From NCBI GenBank assembly GCA_963576565.1, contig OY755039.1:24938602-25002601 (forward strand): a DNA stretch of 64,000 nt. The letters are read 5' to 3'. Both the position numbers and the translations under genes were made by a program. The notes below the pieces were generated by a model. It made no database searches and had not been told where the DNA came from. It saw only the letters and a list, made by a program, of their open reading frames with translations. How positions within the stretch are numbered: position 1 is the first letter of the stretch; each line of letters starts with the position of its first letter. Shown here one piece after another: positions 22,001 to 28,213 of the stretch. This stretch comes from Aspidapion aeneum (lineage: Eukaryota; Arthropoda; Insecta; Coleoptera; Brentidae).

Positions 22001-23024
22001 CGTCTCAGTTTAACCAAACCATGCTATTACCATCTCCACGACGTCGGTTCGGAAACAAAAAGAATGAGTTAGGATAGTATAAAAGGCAAGTTCAAAGGGG
22101 TAAAGCCAACCACGGACACCGGTGTTTCGGAAAAAGGCATATCCATTTCCGAAACACCGGTGTCCGTTGTTAACTTTGGGAATTTTTGACCTTTTCTCCC
22201 CCATCGTAACGCATTTTCAAGAAAACACATATTAAAGAAATACTGATTGTACCGCAAGACCAAACCCCCCCCCCCCACTCCCCTCTAGAGCATTACGTAA
22301 TTTAAGGACAGGCCCTTTACCCCTTTGAAGTTACCTTTTATACTTTGTTTACCGATATGCATATAAGAAATTTGAAAATTTGAGGTGTTCAAGGTCGCTT
22401 ATATTAATTCTTTAATTAAACTGAATAATCAAAATGGCTGATTTTTGCATTTATAAACCGATATGTACTTTGTGGTGTGTAAGGCCGCTGAATTTGATAA
22501 TTAGTCCATTTAAGAGTAATATTGTGAATTTGTACTCGTCTAAGAATATGCAAAAAGAACTCTATTGCGCAAGCTTCTCCTACGATCTGACCGAGAAACG
22601 TTTAGTTGGTACGAGTCAGGAGAAGAGATTTCACTTTAAACGCGTAAAATTCATTAACTCTAGAGAACGGGTGACTATGCCATTGGTCTAGACAATTTAT
22701 TTTGCACAGCACGGGACCACTCAGAGTTTGCTCTATTGGTCAAAGCGTGTGATGTGGATGATCACATCGTTCAAGACCCAGAATTGAGCCCCTGATAATT
22801 AGCTACTCTACATAATGCAATTTGCAAAAATTTAACTTACTTTTGTCCGATTGAAGTAGGGTCCCTCAACCTTAGCAATAAAACAAACTTCGCCAGGCCT
22901 TTCGTTATTCTGGTCCACGAATAAGGGTGTGTCATTAGACACAAAAATAAAAGTGCCCGCAGAATTCAGCCAATATCGTTCGGCTACGGCAAAATTGTCC
23001 GCTTTTCTTAAAACGTAAGGATCA
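3875..23024 (-). CDS. GH31 glycosidase, MYORG-like, ten exons (5-prime end missing)
   Basis: This gene encodes a glycoside hydrolase family 31 enzyme of the myogenesis-regulating glycosidase (KIAA1161) type. Family members hydrolyse alpha-linked glycans in the secretory pathway or outside the cell; the substrate here is unknown. The ten exons total about 1.48 kb (about 490 residues). In order they encode a beta-sandwich part (AVAERYWLNSAGTFIFVSN), the barrel start (EPIWTTWAKYK), FRMTLWVEPFVN, the nucleophile motif GFDGFKFDAGE, DLPVFLRMIDKDSVWG, LPDMIGGNWY, WTQATVFMPAMQFGFLPWDY, PIWWIDPSDPLALRNFDE and YLLGKNILVAPILEAGA. The gene ends with a TAA stop. Every intron tested has GT-AG borders, and phases agree at eight of nine junctions. 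The exception is between 18398-18542 and 13190-13343. The first 120-200 residues usual for the family, including any signal peptide or membrane anchor, were not found. Introns carry a LINE, MITEs and a SINE, all non-coding for the host. Confidence 0.85.
4971..5133 (-). CDS. GH31 exon (PIWWIDPSD)
   Basis: The acceptor is TTTGTAG and the donor is G-GTAAGG. It encodes YNSTEIVRRMVNLHKQYSDE and then APIWWIDPSDPLALRNFD. The family's conserved (P)xxRPLWWxDPxD segment lies in this exon. Confidence 0.85.
5206..5870 (+). mobile_element. tRNA-headed SINE with LINE-derived 3-prime tail
   Basis: The left end has a tRNA-like head with an A-box-like part (CAGTGGTATGGTCGTCGG) and a B-box (AGGTTCGCGTCTC) 33-35 bases later, the usual pol III promoter layout. 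The right end (about 5815-5870) contains GCGAAAAGGGCGC, then GTGCCTAGTCGC, then ACTATTACTAC. The same motifs in the same order form the 3-prime end of the LINE at 15975-18327. The roughly 500-bp body is unique here and non-coding. It sits in a GH31 intron, antisense to the gene. It could instead be a LINE remnant beside an unrelated tRNA fragment. No target duplication was found. Confidence 0.5.
6097..6235 (-). CDS. GH31 exon (LPDMIGGNWY)
   Basis: The acceptor is TTTCCAG and the donor is CAG-GTACAT. It encodes VLPDMIGGNWY, then ELIVRWTQATVFMPAMQFGF and LPWDYESEQ. These are the conserved GH31 barrel segment with the invariant Asp of PDMIGGN and the aromatic substrate-pocket strand. Confidence 0.88.
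6275..6774. mobile_element. foldback MITE, same family as 13822-14486
   Basis: The left arm has GAGTGTTTCAAC, GGGGGACACTTTTTTGCTA and AGGGAAAGTGGGTCTAGTGA; the right arm carries diverged complements ending GTTGAAACACACTG. The same ordered motifs occur at 13822-14486, and the GGACACTTTTGGCTATC core also occurs at 60305-60731. It lies in a GH31 intron and is non-coding. Confidence 0.55.
7229..7899. mobile_element. 670-bp terminal-inverted-repeat element abutting a splice donor
   Basis: The termini CCGGCCAGAATAAAATGAGG and CCTCATTTTTTTCTGGCCGG are inverted repeats of about 36 bp, including GCGCAAAAG and CTTTTGCGC. The right end stops within about eight bases of the GH31 splice donor at 7900-7907. 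The interior has a tandem duplication (7616-7748) but no convincing gene. Confidence 0.65.
7616..7748. repeat. two diverged 67-bp tandem units
   Basis: Both units contain GAG(T)CCAGCG.TAACAA, AAGCCCAA/AAACCCAA, ATG.GTGTGAATT and GGGC.GGA. They lie inside the inverted-repeat element, so the duplication probably belongs to that element. Confidence 0.55.
7908..8027 (-). CDS. GH31 exon (RMIDKDSVWG)
   Basis: The acceptor is ATTCTAG and the donor is CT-GTAAGT. It encodes TQDLPVFLRMIDKDSVWGLD, then TTLLQLNMNGYTL. This region is conserved in MYORG-like GH31 proteins just before LPDMIGGN. Frame continues on both sides. Confidence 0.88.
8580..8973. mobile_element. MITE related to 63013-63545
   Basis: The inverted termini are GGTTAAAAAAATTGTCT and AGACAAATTTTTTTACC. 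The interior repeats AAGCAAATTGCTTTGA-like and AACAATTT-like short motifs. It shares GATCAAAGCAA(A)TTGC and TTTCCTAT..A with the element at 63013-63545. It is non-coding. Confidence 0.5.
9031..9258. repeat. 230-bp interspersed repeat, copy 1
   Basis: It has a second copy in the same orientation at 22557-22786. Shared stretches are AAGCTTCTCCTACGATC, CGTAAAATTCA.TAACTCT, GACTATGCCATTGGTC and GTCAAAGCGTGTGATGTGGA. There is no coding signature and the family is unknown. In this copy it directly follows the MITE at 8580-8973. Confidence 0.65.
9343..9455 (-). CDS. GH31 exon (RTVAQFGDSVEVRS)
   Basis: The acceptor is GCTTTTAG and the donor is AG-GTAAGA. It encodes PSVYENVDQMLIPNIFSERY, then IRTVAQFGDSVEVRSAFR. 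The R codon is split across the intron and completes as RTQDLP in the next exon, as expected for the family. Confidence 0.88.
10316..10503 (-). CDS. GH31 exon with nucleophile motif GFKFDAGE
   Basis: The acceptor is ATTTTTAG and the donor is CAG-GTTTAT. It encodes YFVKNSSGSMSTIWWEGN, IDFTNPDAANWYSDSVALL and YGFDGFKFDAGETNYAPQ. The Asp in KFDAGE is the family's catalytic nucleophile. The exon joins in frame to both neighbours. Confidence 0.9.
10557..10945. repeat. two direct 175-bp repeat units in an intron
   Basis: The units start TAATAACCCGC.AAAA(T)TCAAA at about 10557 and 10769. They share CAGCCATGTTGGATCCCT, TTAGTAACGCAGCGTTC, ATCGTGTAAGTAAT and ATTCGCCCTAAAGAT, about 92 percent identical by eye, with a 40-bp spacer. 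They are non-coding. Confidence 0.75.
10991..11777 (+). mobile_element. hAT element, 787 bp, deletion derivative
   Basis: The left end CAGTTGCGG and right end CCGCCACTG form short hAT-type terminal repeats. The 8-bp flanks CTGTGCAG (10983-10990) and CTGAACAG (11778-11785) agree at six of eight positions. It carries the N-terminal start of a hAT transposase frame (11495-11671) and lacks the catalytic part, so it is non-autonomous. Confidence 0.6.
11495..11671 (+). pseudogene. hAT transposase N-terminal fragment
   Basis: The frame runs 58 codons from ATG: METTGDITITLRDFKSLPLD, then LKIKQKGHPLTDLKIT and SRGKNYTRIFSRRFGY before TAA. From general knowledge of ZMYM/TTF-zinc-finger-type hAT transposases, the N-terminus resembles this pattern (acidic start, FK.L...KL.IK..GRP.P.L.I). 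The zinc-finger and DDE regions that should follow are absent. It lies inside the hAT element at 10991-11777. Confidence 0.55.
12068..12132. repeat. short GC-rich repeats (CAATTCGCSG)
   Basis: The motif GGCCAATTCGCGG recurs as GGCCAATTCGCCG, GACCGATTCGCCG and GGCTGTTCGCCG at spacings of about 17-18 bp. It resembles one arm of a foldback built of tandem units, but no matching opposite arm was seen. Confidence 0.4.
12190..13140. other. GH31 intron, nothing recognised
   Basis: This is AT-rich intronic sequence with scattered homopolymers. I see no paired termini, coding frame or RNA gene. Confidence 0.35.
13190..13343 (-). CDS. GH31 exon (FRMTLWVEPFVN)
   Basis: The acceptor is TTTTTGCAG and the donor is G-GTAAAG. 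It encodes DCFGTHTFDKAKFPNVTAMV, then KFRMTLWVEPFVNTECKARC. The downstream junction is in frame (N-G-YFVKN). The upstream junction is not: the previous exon ends in phase 2 while this one must start in phase 0, and family members have a WE pair here that is missing. Confidence 0.87.
13478..13522 (-). pseudogene. internally deleted tRNA copy
   Basis: This is the left-arm counterpart of the tRNA-like gene, read on the minus strand. Both acceptor halves and the T arm (GGGTTCGATCCCC) are present. The D arm and anticodon arm are lost in one deletion, so it cannot fold as a tRNA. Confidence 0.75.
13618..13689 (+). tRNA. tRNA-like gene, Gly-type body, apparent anticodon AGA
   Basis: It has a 7-bp acceptor (GCTTCGG with CCGAAGC), D arm GTTCAGTGGTAGAAT, a 5-bp anticodon stem (TTTGC with GCAAG), loop CTAGATA, T arm CCCGGGTTCGATCCCCGG and discriminator A. 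The A-box and B-box are good, and a TTTTTT run follows within eight bases as a pol III terminator. The body is close to tRNA-Gly, but the loop puts AGA in the anticodon place and the variable loop is about two bases longer. Ser tRNAs have a long variable arm, which this lacks. It is probably a tRNA-derived mobile or pseudo-tRNA gene, though still foldable. Confidence 0.6.
13822..14486. mobile_element. 665-bp foldback element with TA target site
   Basis: The termini CACAGTGTTTCAC and GTGAAACACTGTG are flanked by TA (13820-13821, 14487-14488). The arms run inward over 200 bp with matching GGTATTTAGAGTGCGAATT-type, GGACACTTTTTGGCTATCTT and AGGGAAAGTGGGTCTAGTGA motifs. It is non-coding, with a relative at 6275-6774. 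Confidence 0.75.
14830..15027. mobile_element. hAT MITE remnant (GCGCCACTG end)
   Basis: The right end is GGTGCGCCACTG. The body has the poly-C/poly-G tracts and the ATATTTTCCACATATTTCAT core seen at 26713-26901 and 59563-59745. The left terminus is not recognisable. Confidence 0.55.
15081..15535. mobile_element. hAT MITE with 8-bp target duplication
   Basis: The termini are CAGTGGCGTGTTGTATAAGGG-like at left and CACGCTACTG at right. The flanks AAAGTAAC (15073-15080) and AAATTAAC (15536-15543) match at seven of eight positions. A second MITE is inserted at about 15226-15443. Confidence 0.7.
15226..15443. mobile_element. small MITE, GAAGTGTAAACTTC termini, copy 1
   Basis: It contains AGAAGTGTAAACTTCAACAA near the left and AAGAAGTTTACACTTC at the right as inverted repeats, with a short hairpin (GTGTGTGCTTAAGACCACAC) before the left repeat. 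A copy about 93 percent identical by eye lies at 26351-26604, which has an extra 28 bp flanked by ACTGGCC. Confidence 0.7.
15975..16989 (+). pseudogene. LINE reverse transcriptase, broken by frameshift
   Basis: RT motifs in order are RKARVVCIPKAGKKDY, FRPISLTSFLMKALEKMVD, EQHAYWKGRSTDTALH, SVFFDVEGAFDKA, GGYPQGSCLSPHLWCLIMD and the catalytic AYADDGLVIV (about 16587-16616). After WCQG at about 16690 the frame shifts by one and continues as LSVNPSKTEMVLF, then VKYLGMVLDSKLSWKQHID. The last part ends at a TAG at 16987. The YADD box is intact; the loss is from frameshift and truncation. Confidence 0.88.
17012..17863 (+). pseudogene. LINE RNase H domain
   Basis: This follows the RT after a frameshift. 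The RT connection segment (KKLESMQRLATLSITGA) leads to RNase H with the catalytic series CYTDGSRL (first Asp), FQAEVYAIL (Glu), ICSDSQAAL (second Asp) and WVPGHVGVPGNEKADKLA (His and last Asp). All four acidic residues are present. It ends at a TGA that is in frame with the C-terminal zinc-finger part. Confidence 0.88.
17864..18235 (+). pseudogene. LINE C-terminal zinc-finger segment
   Basis: This is in the same frame as the RNase H region after the TGA. It includes LTGHCVLQGHLAKMRV and the CERCWAEDETSAHFLSSC finger (C-x2-C-x9-H-x4-C), usual at the C-terminus of I/R1/LOA-group ORF2. It ends at a normal TAG, followed by a 90-bp 3-prime UTR and (ACT)n. Confidence 0.85.
18398..18542 (-). CDS. 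GH31 exon (EPIWTTWAKYK)
   Basis: The acceptor is TTCTGCTAG and the donor is AA-GTGAGT. It encodes MPNQNMIKEPIWTTWAKYKQ, then EFANDILNHGFSGQIELDE. This matches the barrel entry strand (PIWSTWAxYK ... IEIDD) of MYORG-like enzymes. The donor leaves phase 2, which does not match the next exon found. Confidence 0.87.
18817..18904 (-). CDS. GH31 exon (HLYAVNHYLGKPSG)
   Basis: The acceptor is TTTATAG and the donor is CAG-GTAAGC. It encodes LSMTYDIVTRDNAKDAHLYA, then VNHYLGKPS. The split Gly codon completes with the next exon to give the family's LGKPxG segment. Confidence 0.85.
19570..20440. mobile_element. nested 870-bp foldback
   Basis: Inverted blocks include AACTGACCCCCCTTTG, TATAGCAAGCCGTTTTTAAA, CTGCATTTTGGGA and GGGGTCTATAACTT with complements at 20225-20400. 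The right end reads GGGACACCCTGTACAGGG. It is non-coding. Confidence 0.65.
20539..20853 (-). CDS. C2H2-like zinc-finger reading frame in mobile DNA
   Basis: From the second methionine the frame reads MPVTYKLCDKLFSAQFNLNK, giving one partial C2H2 finger (C..K.FS...NLNKHCQSKH; the first Cys is replaced by Tyr/Lys). Later comes FRCLECKCSFPKNLDL with DDLKYKHN as a second finger (C-x2-C ... H replaced by D, then H). The last part is basic. The fingers look decayed. It sits between the arms of the 19055-21538 element and is likely that element's gene, not a host gene. Function is unknown. Confidence 0.4.
   Translation of the reverse strand: MKIRRFFAVKMPVTYKLCDKLFSAQFNLNKHCQSKHGIQKQRYSYAESVFMFRCLECKCSFPKNLDLCDDLKYKHNQEILEETLELRVNTPMAKQNKREMHKII
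22077..22341. repeat. 265-bp inverted repeat enclosing a 22-bp perfect hairpin
   Basis: The outer arms GTATAAAAGG...TTCAAAGGGG (22077-22105) and their complement (22313-22341) differ at about two positions. Inside, 22112-22133 (ACGGACACCGGTGTTTCGG) pairs exactly with 22146-22167 around a 12-base loop. Confidence 0.7.
22557..22786. repeat. 230-bp interspersed repeat, copy 2
   Basis: This is the second copy of the repeat at 9031-9258, same orientation, slightly more diverged. Both copies lie in GH31 introns. Confidence 0.65.
22841..23024 (-). CDS. GH31 exon (VAERYWLNSAGTFIFV), first one found
   Basis: The donor is AAA-GTAAGT. The acceptor is taken as ACGGCAG at 23025-23026, with a weak pyrimidine tract, because an in-frame TAA lies just upstream. 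It encodes DPYVLRKADNFAVAERYWLN, then SAGTFIFVSNDTPLFVDQNN and GEVCFIAKVEGPYFNRTK. This is the N-terminal beta-sandwich of GH31, so upstream exons must exist. Confidence 0.83.
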
Positions 23025-23275
23025 CTGCCGTATTAAGGGTTAGTTTCTCTATCGGCCAAAATTGGGTGTATATTTGGGGACCTCCAAACCTTAAAATAAT
23101 AAATTTGAGGATAGGATAGGGGCGGCAATAAGAAATAAAAAAGATGGCTTGTTACGAAAAAATTAGAAGAATTGGAAAAAATTAGCCGCTAATAAAGAAT
23201 AATATATTTTTTTAAATTCCCGATGATATTTTTTATTTTGATATAGCATCTGATAAGCAAAATTGTACCCCTTAC

Positions 23276-23439
23276 CAGGGCCGTATCTGAGAAGGCGTTT
23301 TGGGGGTTCAAACCCCCCCCGAAAATTAAATACGAATGTGTTTTTTAAGTTTAACCTTTTTTTCATATTCAATAAACCCACAATTTTCAAATTCCACTAG
23401 CCTAACCCTCCCCAAAATTTTGGTCCAGATACGGCCCTG
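23276..23439. mobile_element. 164-bp hAT MITE with 8-bp target duplication
   Basis: The termini CAGGGCCGTATCT and AGATACGGCCCTG are exact inverse repeats. The flanks CCCCTTAC (23268-23275) and CCTCTTAC (23440-23447) match at seven of eight. Confidence 0.8.
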
Positions 23440-23449
23440 CCTCTTACCA

Positions 23450-26340
23450 TATTGAAACCTTAATATTAGTCATTAAAAAATAAAAATTTAAATCAAGCCA
23501 AATTAAAGATGTCATCAGTGTTGTTAAAACTTGCACTTTACTAATTTAGTTCTATTTAACGGAGAAGCGGTTTTTTAAAAACATATCCTTGTTTCTGTAA
23601 TCGTCCGAAACACCTCTATTTTCTGCCGCAGAAAAATAATAAATGAGGATTTAGATAAGTGAGTTTCAAATCACATGTGATTTTTTTGTGCCTATTGGAA
23701 CCAGACTTTAGAATCTGGTCAAAAAATATGTATACATATTGGACTGCTTGGTATCTACTGAATCCGATAAAATATATTTAAAAATATAATAATAACATCA
23801 TTATAAAAAACAAGTAAGTGCGTTAACTCACATGTTTCGGACAATTACACACGCGTTACGGACAATTAATCAGTTAACTGATAATACTGATGAAAAGGAA
23901 AACAATAGTTTAGTTCCAACAAATAGTGAACAAAATATGAAAATTTGTAACTATATTAAGAACCCATCAATATCATTCTTCATTAACTTATTTATTTTCT
24001 TTAATCTTTTTAAGTACAATAAAGCAGATCTTGATTTGAAAACCCTTTTTAGGGTCCCCATAGGATATAAAATTGTATTTTTAGCGCACTAATGGGCTGC
24101 GCGGTTTTTGTTTTTGCGCTGTATTCTTGTTGCGCGGTTCTTGTACTTGCGGGGTTAATACCTGGCGCTGTTACGGGCTGCGCGGATTATTATCTTACGG
24201 GGTTAAAACTTTGCGCAGTAATTTTTGCGCGGTTTTTAAATTTTAAAAAATGCGGAAACTTTTTACTAAGCCGAAAACCTTATACGAGTATAAAGTATTA
24301 CAATTATTATTGGATTCTTAAAGAAAACTGAAAATCAAATCAATCAAATCTTTTGAAATGTCGCACAACTTGCTGCTGTCTTAGACATGCGCATAAAATC
24401 CAAATTACCACTATGCTCCGATGACCACCATATTGCACTTTCCCCTAATTAGCGATTTTAAAGTTTTTCTAAACCATTTAAACAAATGTGACCTTTTCCA
24501 AAAAAAAACAAAAATATTTTGAATTATTTTGAGGATTGTTAGTAACTATTTTATAGTCATTTCAAAAAGCCGCCAAAAAACCATAATAAAATTTAAAGTG
24601 TGAAACCGATTAAGGAATCCTAAACAAATAAAAGAGAATATGGGCCGGACTGAGAACTGTTTATAGTATATAGTCAAGTAAAATAAAACGTTTATAAATC
24701 AAAGTTGCTGCATAATGCGTATAATAATCATTAATAGATAGATACTATATACTATGTAGCTTGCCCCTGTAATATGTGTAAAATACTTTCGTATATTCTG
24801 GAACGATTTCCGTAATTTTCTACTGAGAGTTACGCATATCAAAAATAATATCTTGAGTTTTCCTCGTACAATGTGTTTTTAAAAGTTTTGCCTTGCCCTT
24901 TGAATATTTTTACCTTTCTAGCCCGCGTAGCAATGGCTAGAGAGAAGGTATTATTTTCGACGATTTGAGATAACGCCAAAAATGTGTTACTTGGATGTAT
25001 TTTGACCTATCCTAGCAATATCGTTGTGATGTCTGTCTGCGTGTGTGTATATTATATATATATAGCTAAAATAGTGTTCGATACTCTTACGAGCTTATTA
25101 GATTTTGGTCAAAATCCATTAATGCAAATGACAGTTTTTTGACAATTAAAAACTTTAAAAAATGCTAACATTTTAATTTGTTTTCAAAACGTAGTAGATA
25201 TTTTCTTCAATAATTCGTGTTATTACCAAAATTATGATGACAATAAGAGCTTTAGTTTCTGAGATATTTAAAAAAAAACGGATTTCAAGGCTAATATATT
25301 ATCATGGCTTCACTTGAGGTTTGATAATAGGCTAGCCAGGAAGGTGTTCGTTCCGTCATGGATCCATTTATTTTTTAGGGTTAAGGTTTGGTTTCTGTAA
25401 AACCGCAGACTCTAATGGTACATCCACTTCTTCTCCTCCTTGGCCTCAAATGGTCTCCAAAAATTTCTTTGTGGTGTTTCAAATGGCCGCCAAAACGCCA
25501 TTATTAATATCACTTACTAGGTCCTCACTTATAAAAACAAACTAAAATATACAGGTTTATAATTGAAGAGCCAAGTGGATGAAGGTCGCAAATTATTTTT
25601 TTTTCGCGTATTTTATTGAAACTTTTTTGTCTAAATAAACTTGTATATTTTTTTTATTAATCATGTGTTAGGTCCCATTAATCAATGATTTCCTATTATA
25701 TGTATATTTCAAAAATGAACTTTGCATTAAAATATAGCGATTTTTATTAGATTTGGTGAAAAAAACTCAATTTTGGTAAAAATGCGACATGACACCTTCA
25801 TCCACTTGGGTCTATGTTATTATTCACAATAATAATAAAAATGTCACTATAATAATGACATGAATTCAAATCCGTAATATAAACACAACCGCTAACAATT
25901 TTAAAATGAGTTTGACCCTGTATTAAAGAATGCAGGTGGTACCTTTCGAAAGCCTTTGTTATATTTCGAGAAGGAATTAGGTACTTATAGAATGGTATAA
26001 GGTATGTTCGAAACTTTAATTTTAAAGAGTGATGTATACCTAGCCGTGCTTAAATCACAGAAATTCTTCCCAAAATTTGAAAATAAATTTTCAATTTTTA
26101 CACAGACTCCTGCAAATCCCAAAATGGTTATTATAATTAGGGTGGCACGCGCCAGTTTTTTGTGCGGCTTTTTGAAATAACAGATCTTTACACAATTATG
26201 CATTCACTTGTATTTTCTACAAAGATCTCAAAAATCAACGTTACATATCTTCGTAAGCATGACAGTGAGTTTATACTTACCAAATCTTTCTAACAAATCT
26301 TACTAAAATACTTATACGATTCATTTTGTTTTAATAAAAA
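23450..26340. other. gene-poor AT-rich stretch
   Basis: I could not support any gene. 24093-24250 contains spaced GC-rich motifs (GGGCTGCGCGG, TTTTTGCGC, TTGCGCGG) that repeat loosely in otherwise AT-rich DNA. 25560-25810 has two GGATGAAGGT/CACTTGG-like inverted pieces. The missing 5-prime GH31 exons could lie here or beyond, but I could not recognise them. Confidence 0.35.
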
Positions 26341-26350
26341 ATAAAAATTA

Positions 26351-26604
26351 TTGTGTGTGCTTAAGACCACACGGCAGAAGTGTAAACTTCAACAAGGCGA
26401 AATTAATAATACTGGCCCATAACCGAACTCTTCTCTGTACTGGCCTTCATCTGCATCATCATATCGCTCGCTGAATGTTTCTCACAGTTAGTCGACTCGA
26501 GCCGATTCCACCCGAATGAGCGTTACATAGACGAGCCTGACGGCTCAGTTCAATTCACTACCCACAAAAACTGCTAAATGCGCCTAAAGAAGTTTACACT
26601 TCAA
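26351..26604. mobile_element. small MITE, GAAGTGTAAACTTC termini, copy 2
   Basis: This is homologous to 15226-15443 throughout, with the same hairpin start, the same CATCATCATATCGCTCGCTG core and the terminal AAGAAGTTTACACTTC. It carries a 28-bp segment absent from copy 1, bounded by ACTGGCC on both sides, consistent with a slippage deletion in copy 1. Confidence 0.75.
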
Positions 26605-26712
26605 TAATACTATTGTATCGTTGCTTTGCTAAAGTAAAACATTAGTGTCGAGATATCAAAATCATGTTGATATTTTTGTGTCATTTTACTAGTTCCACGC
26701 AACATACCTCGT

Positions 26713-26901
26713 CAGTGGCGTATATACGGGGGGCCTGGGGGGCCCGGCCCTCCCCCCCGAAGCTAAGATAATTTTGGATATTTTCCACATATTTCATGAA
26801 TATAAACATAAACTAGCATAAAATACAGCCCCATGAGGTCTCGGCCCCCCCCCAAAACTGTCTCGGGCCCACCCCGAAACTTTTTTCTATATACGCCACT
26901 G
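26713..26901. mobile_element. 189-bp hAT MITE with 8-bp target duplication
   Basis: The termini are CAGTGGCGTATATACG and TATACGCCACTG. The flanks TACCTCGT (26705-26712) and TACCTCTT (26902-26909) match at seven of eight. The interior shares ATATTTTCCACATATTTCAT with 14830-15027 and 59563-59745. Confidence 0.8.
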
Positions 26902-27486
26902 TACCTCTTGAAAATTGCAGTCCGCATTGTCGTGACCACGTGTGAACTAAATGTCATATTGTCATGACTTAAAGTGTCCTGACATTATTATGTCGCATGA
27001 AAACGAGCCTTTAGGGACCTATATTACGTGATGTTCAAGGGGGAAGGGGGGGTTTATTTAATGTATTCTTTCTTGAAAATGTGTTACGACCGACGCGACG
27101 GGGGCTCAAAACTCCCAAATTTTTGAGTTACGTAATACGAATGTGCTCTTACGAGGATCGTGCTTATCAGATTTTCCGTTAAAATAAATGTAATCTTTAA
27201 ACTTTTTTGTAACAAAATCCGAATTAAAGTGATCTCTAAGATCAACATTTACAAAAATGTGAACCTTTAACTTTTTTTAAAAAATAATGAAGCAGGACGC
27301 GAAGGTGATGTTGTAGGTACTTCCCATTGAATCTTACCAATTATACGATTCATCTTGTTGCAACGAAAAACAATCTTTCAATACTAATGCTGTATCGTTG
27401 CTTTCCCACTGGATTCTATAGACAGAATCACCAAGTTTTGTTATCTTGCGGGAAAAGCTGCATTCCTTACAAATATGTTCTTGGCC

Positions 27487-27765
27487 CATGGGCGCACCCA
27501 GGGGGGGGGCCAGGGCCAAGCCCCCCCCCAAGCCTTAGATTTTTTACATATTTTCTACATATTTCATGCTAAAACAGAAAAAATTTGACATAATGAGGAC
27601 TCGGCCTCCCCCCCCCACAAGCAGCGGCGTAGTTCGTCGCGTCCGGCGAAAAACAAGAAGACCTTTTTTTTTTGGTTGCACGATTTTTGCGAGACGCCCG
27701 TTTTAGCTGTCGGCCCCCGCGAGGTCTCGGGACCCCCCCAAGACACATTCCTGGGTGCGCCACTG
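27487..27765. mobile_element. hAT MITE, GGGCGCACCC/GGGTGCGCC termini
   Basis: The left end is CATGGGCGCACCCAGG and the right end CCTGGGTGCGCCACTG. The 8-bp flanks TCTTGGCC and TAATGGCC match at six of eight. The interior has poly-G/poly-C runs, the same TTTCATG core, and a possible nested AGCAGCGGCGTAG element. Confidence 0.6.
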
Positions 27766-27804
27766 TAATGGCCTATTCCAATATAGCCATCTAAGATTTG
27801 GGTT

Positions 27805-28065
27805 CAGCGGAGTAGCGTGCCCGAAGGGGCGGGGTGGCCGACAGCTAAAAAGGGCGCTTCTCAAAAATCTTGCGACCAAAAAAAAAAAGGTCATCATGTG
27901 TGAGGGGGGGCCGACAGCTAAAACGGGCGCCTCTCAAAAATCTTGCGCTCATGTCTTTCTTTTCCTTTAAAGCTGAGGGCGCTTCGGCCACCCATCGGGC
28001 GCCAGTACCCTCGAAGCGGGTGGAGCGACGAACCCCCCAGGCCCCCCCACCACGCTACGCCGCTG
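27805..28065. mobile_element. 261-bp hAT MITE with perfect 8-bp duplication
   Basis: The termini are CAGCGGAGTAGCGTG and CACGCTACGCCGCTG. TTTGGGTT flanks both sides exactly (27797-27804, 28066-28073). Inside, CCGACAGCTAAAA.GGGCGC followed by TCTCAAAAATCTTGCG occurs twice in tandem. It is the same family as 55310-55682. Confidence 0.85.
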
Positions 28066-28213
28066 TTTGGGTTTTACCTAAAATATAAGTTTTTTGTTAT
28101 TATATTATTTTATTCTACTTAGGAAAGTAGCTACCCATATTATCTGGATCATATTTTTTTTTATTGAGGTACCTATCAGGTGTCCAGGTTTTGTGACCAT
28201 AAGGCTCTGTTAA

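Noticed and set aside
25985..26203. Minus-strand frame with a signal-peptide-like stretch (LIIITILGFAGVCV)
   Set aside because: It could be the missing first exon of the GH31 gene, but it has no suitable methionine, no family sequence after it and no clear donor in frame.
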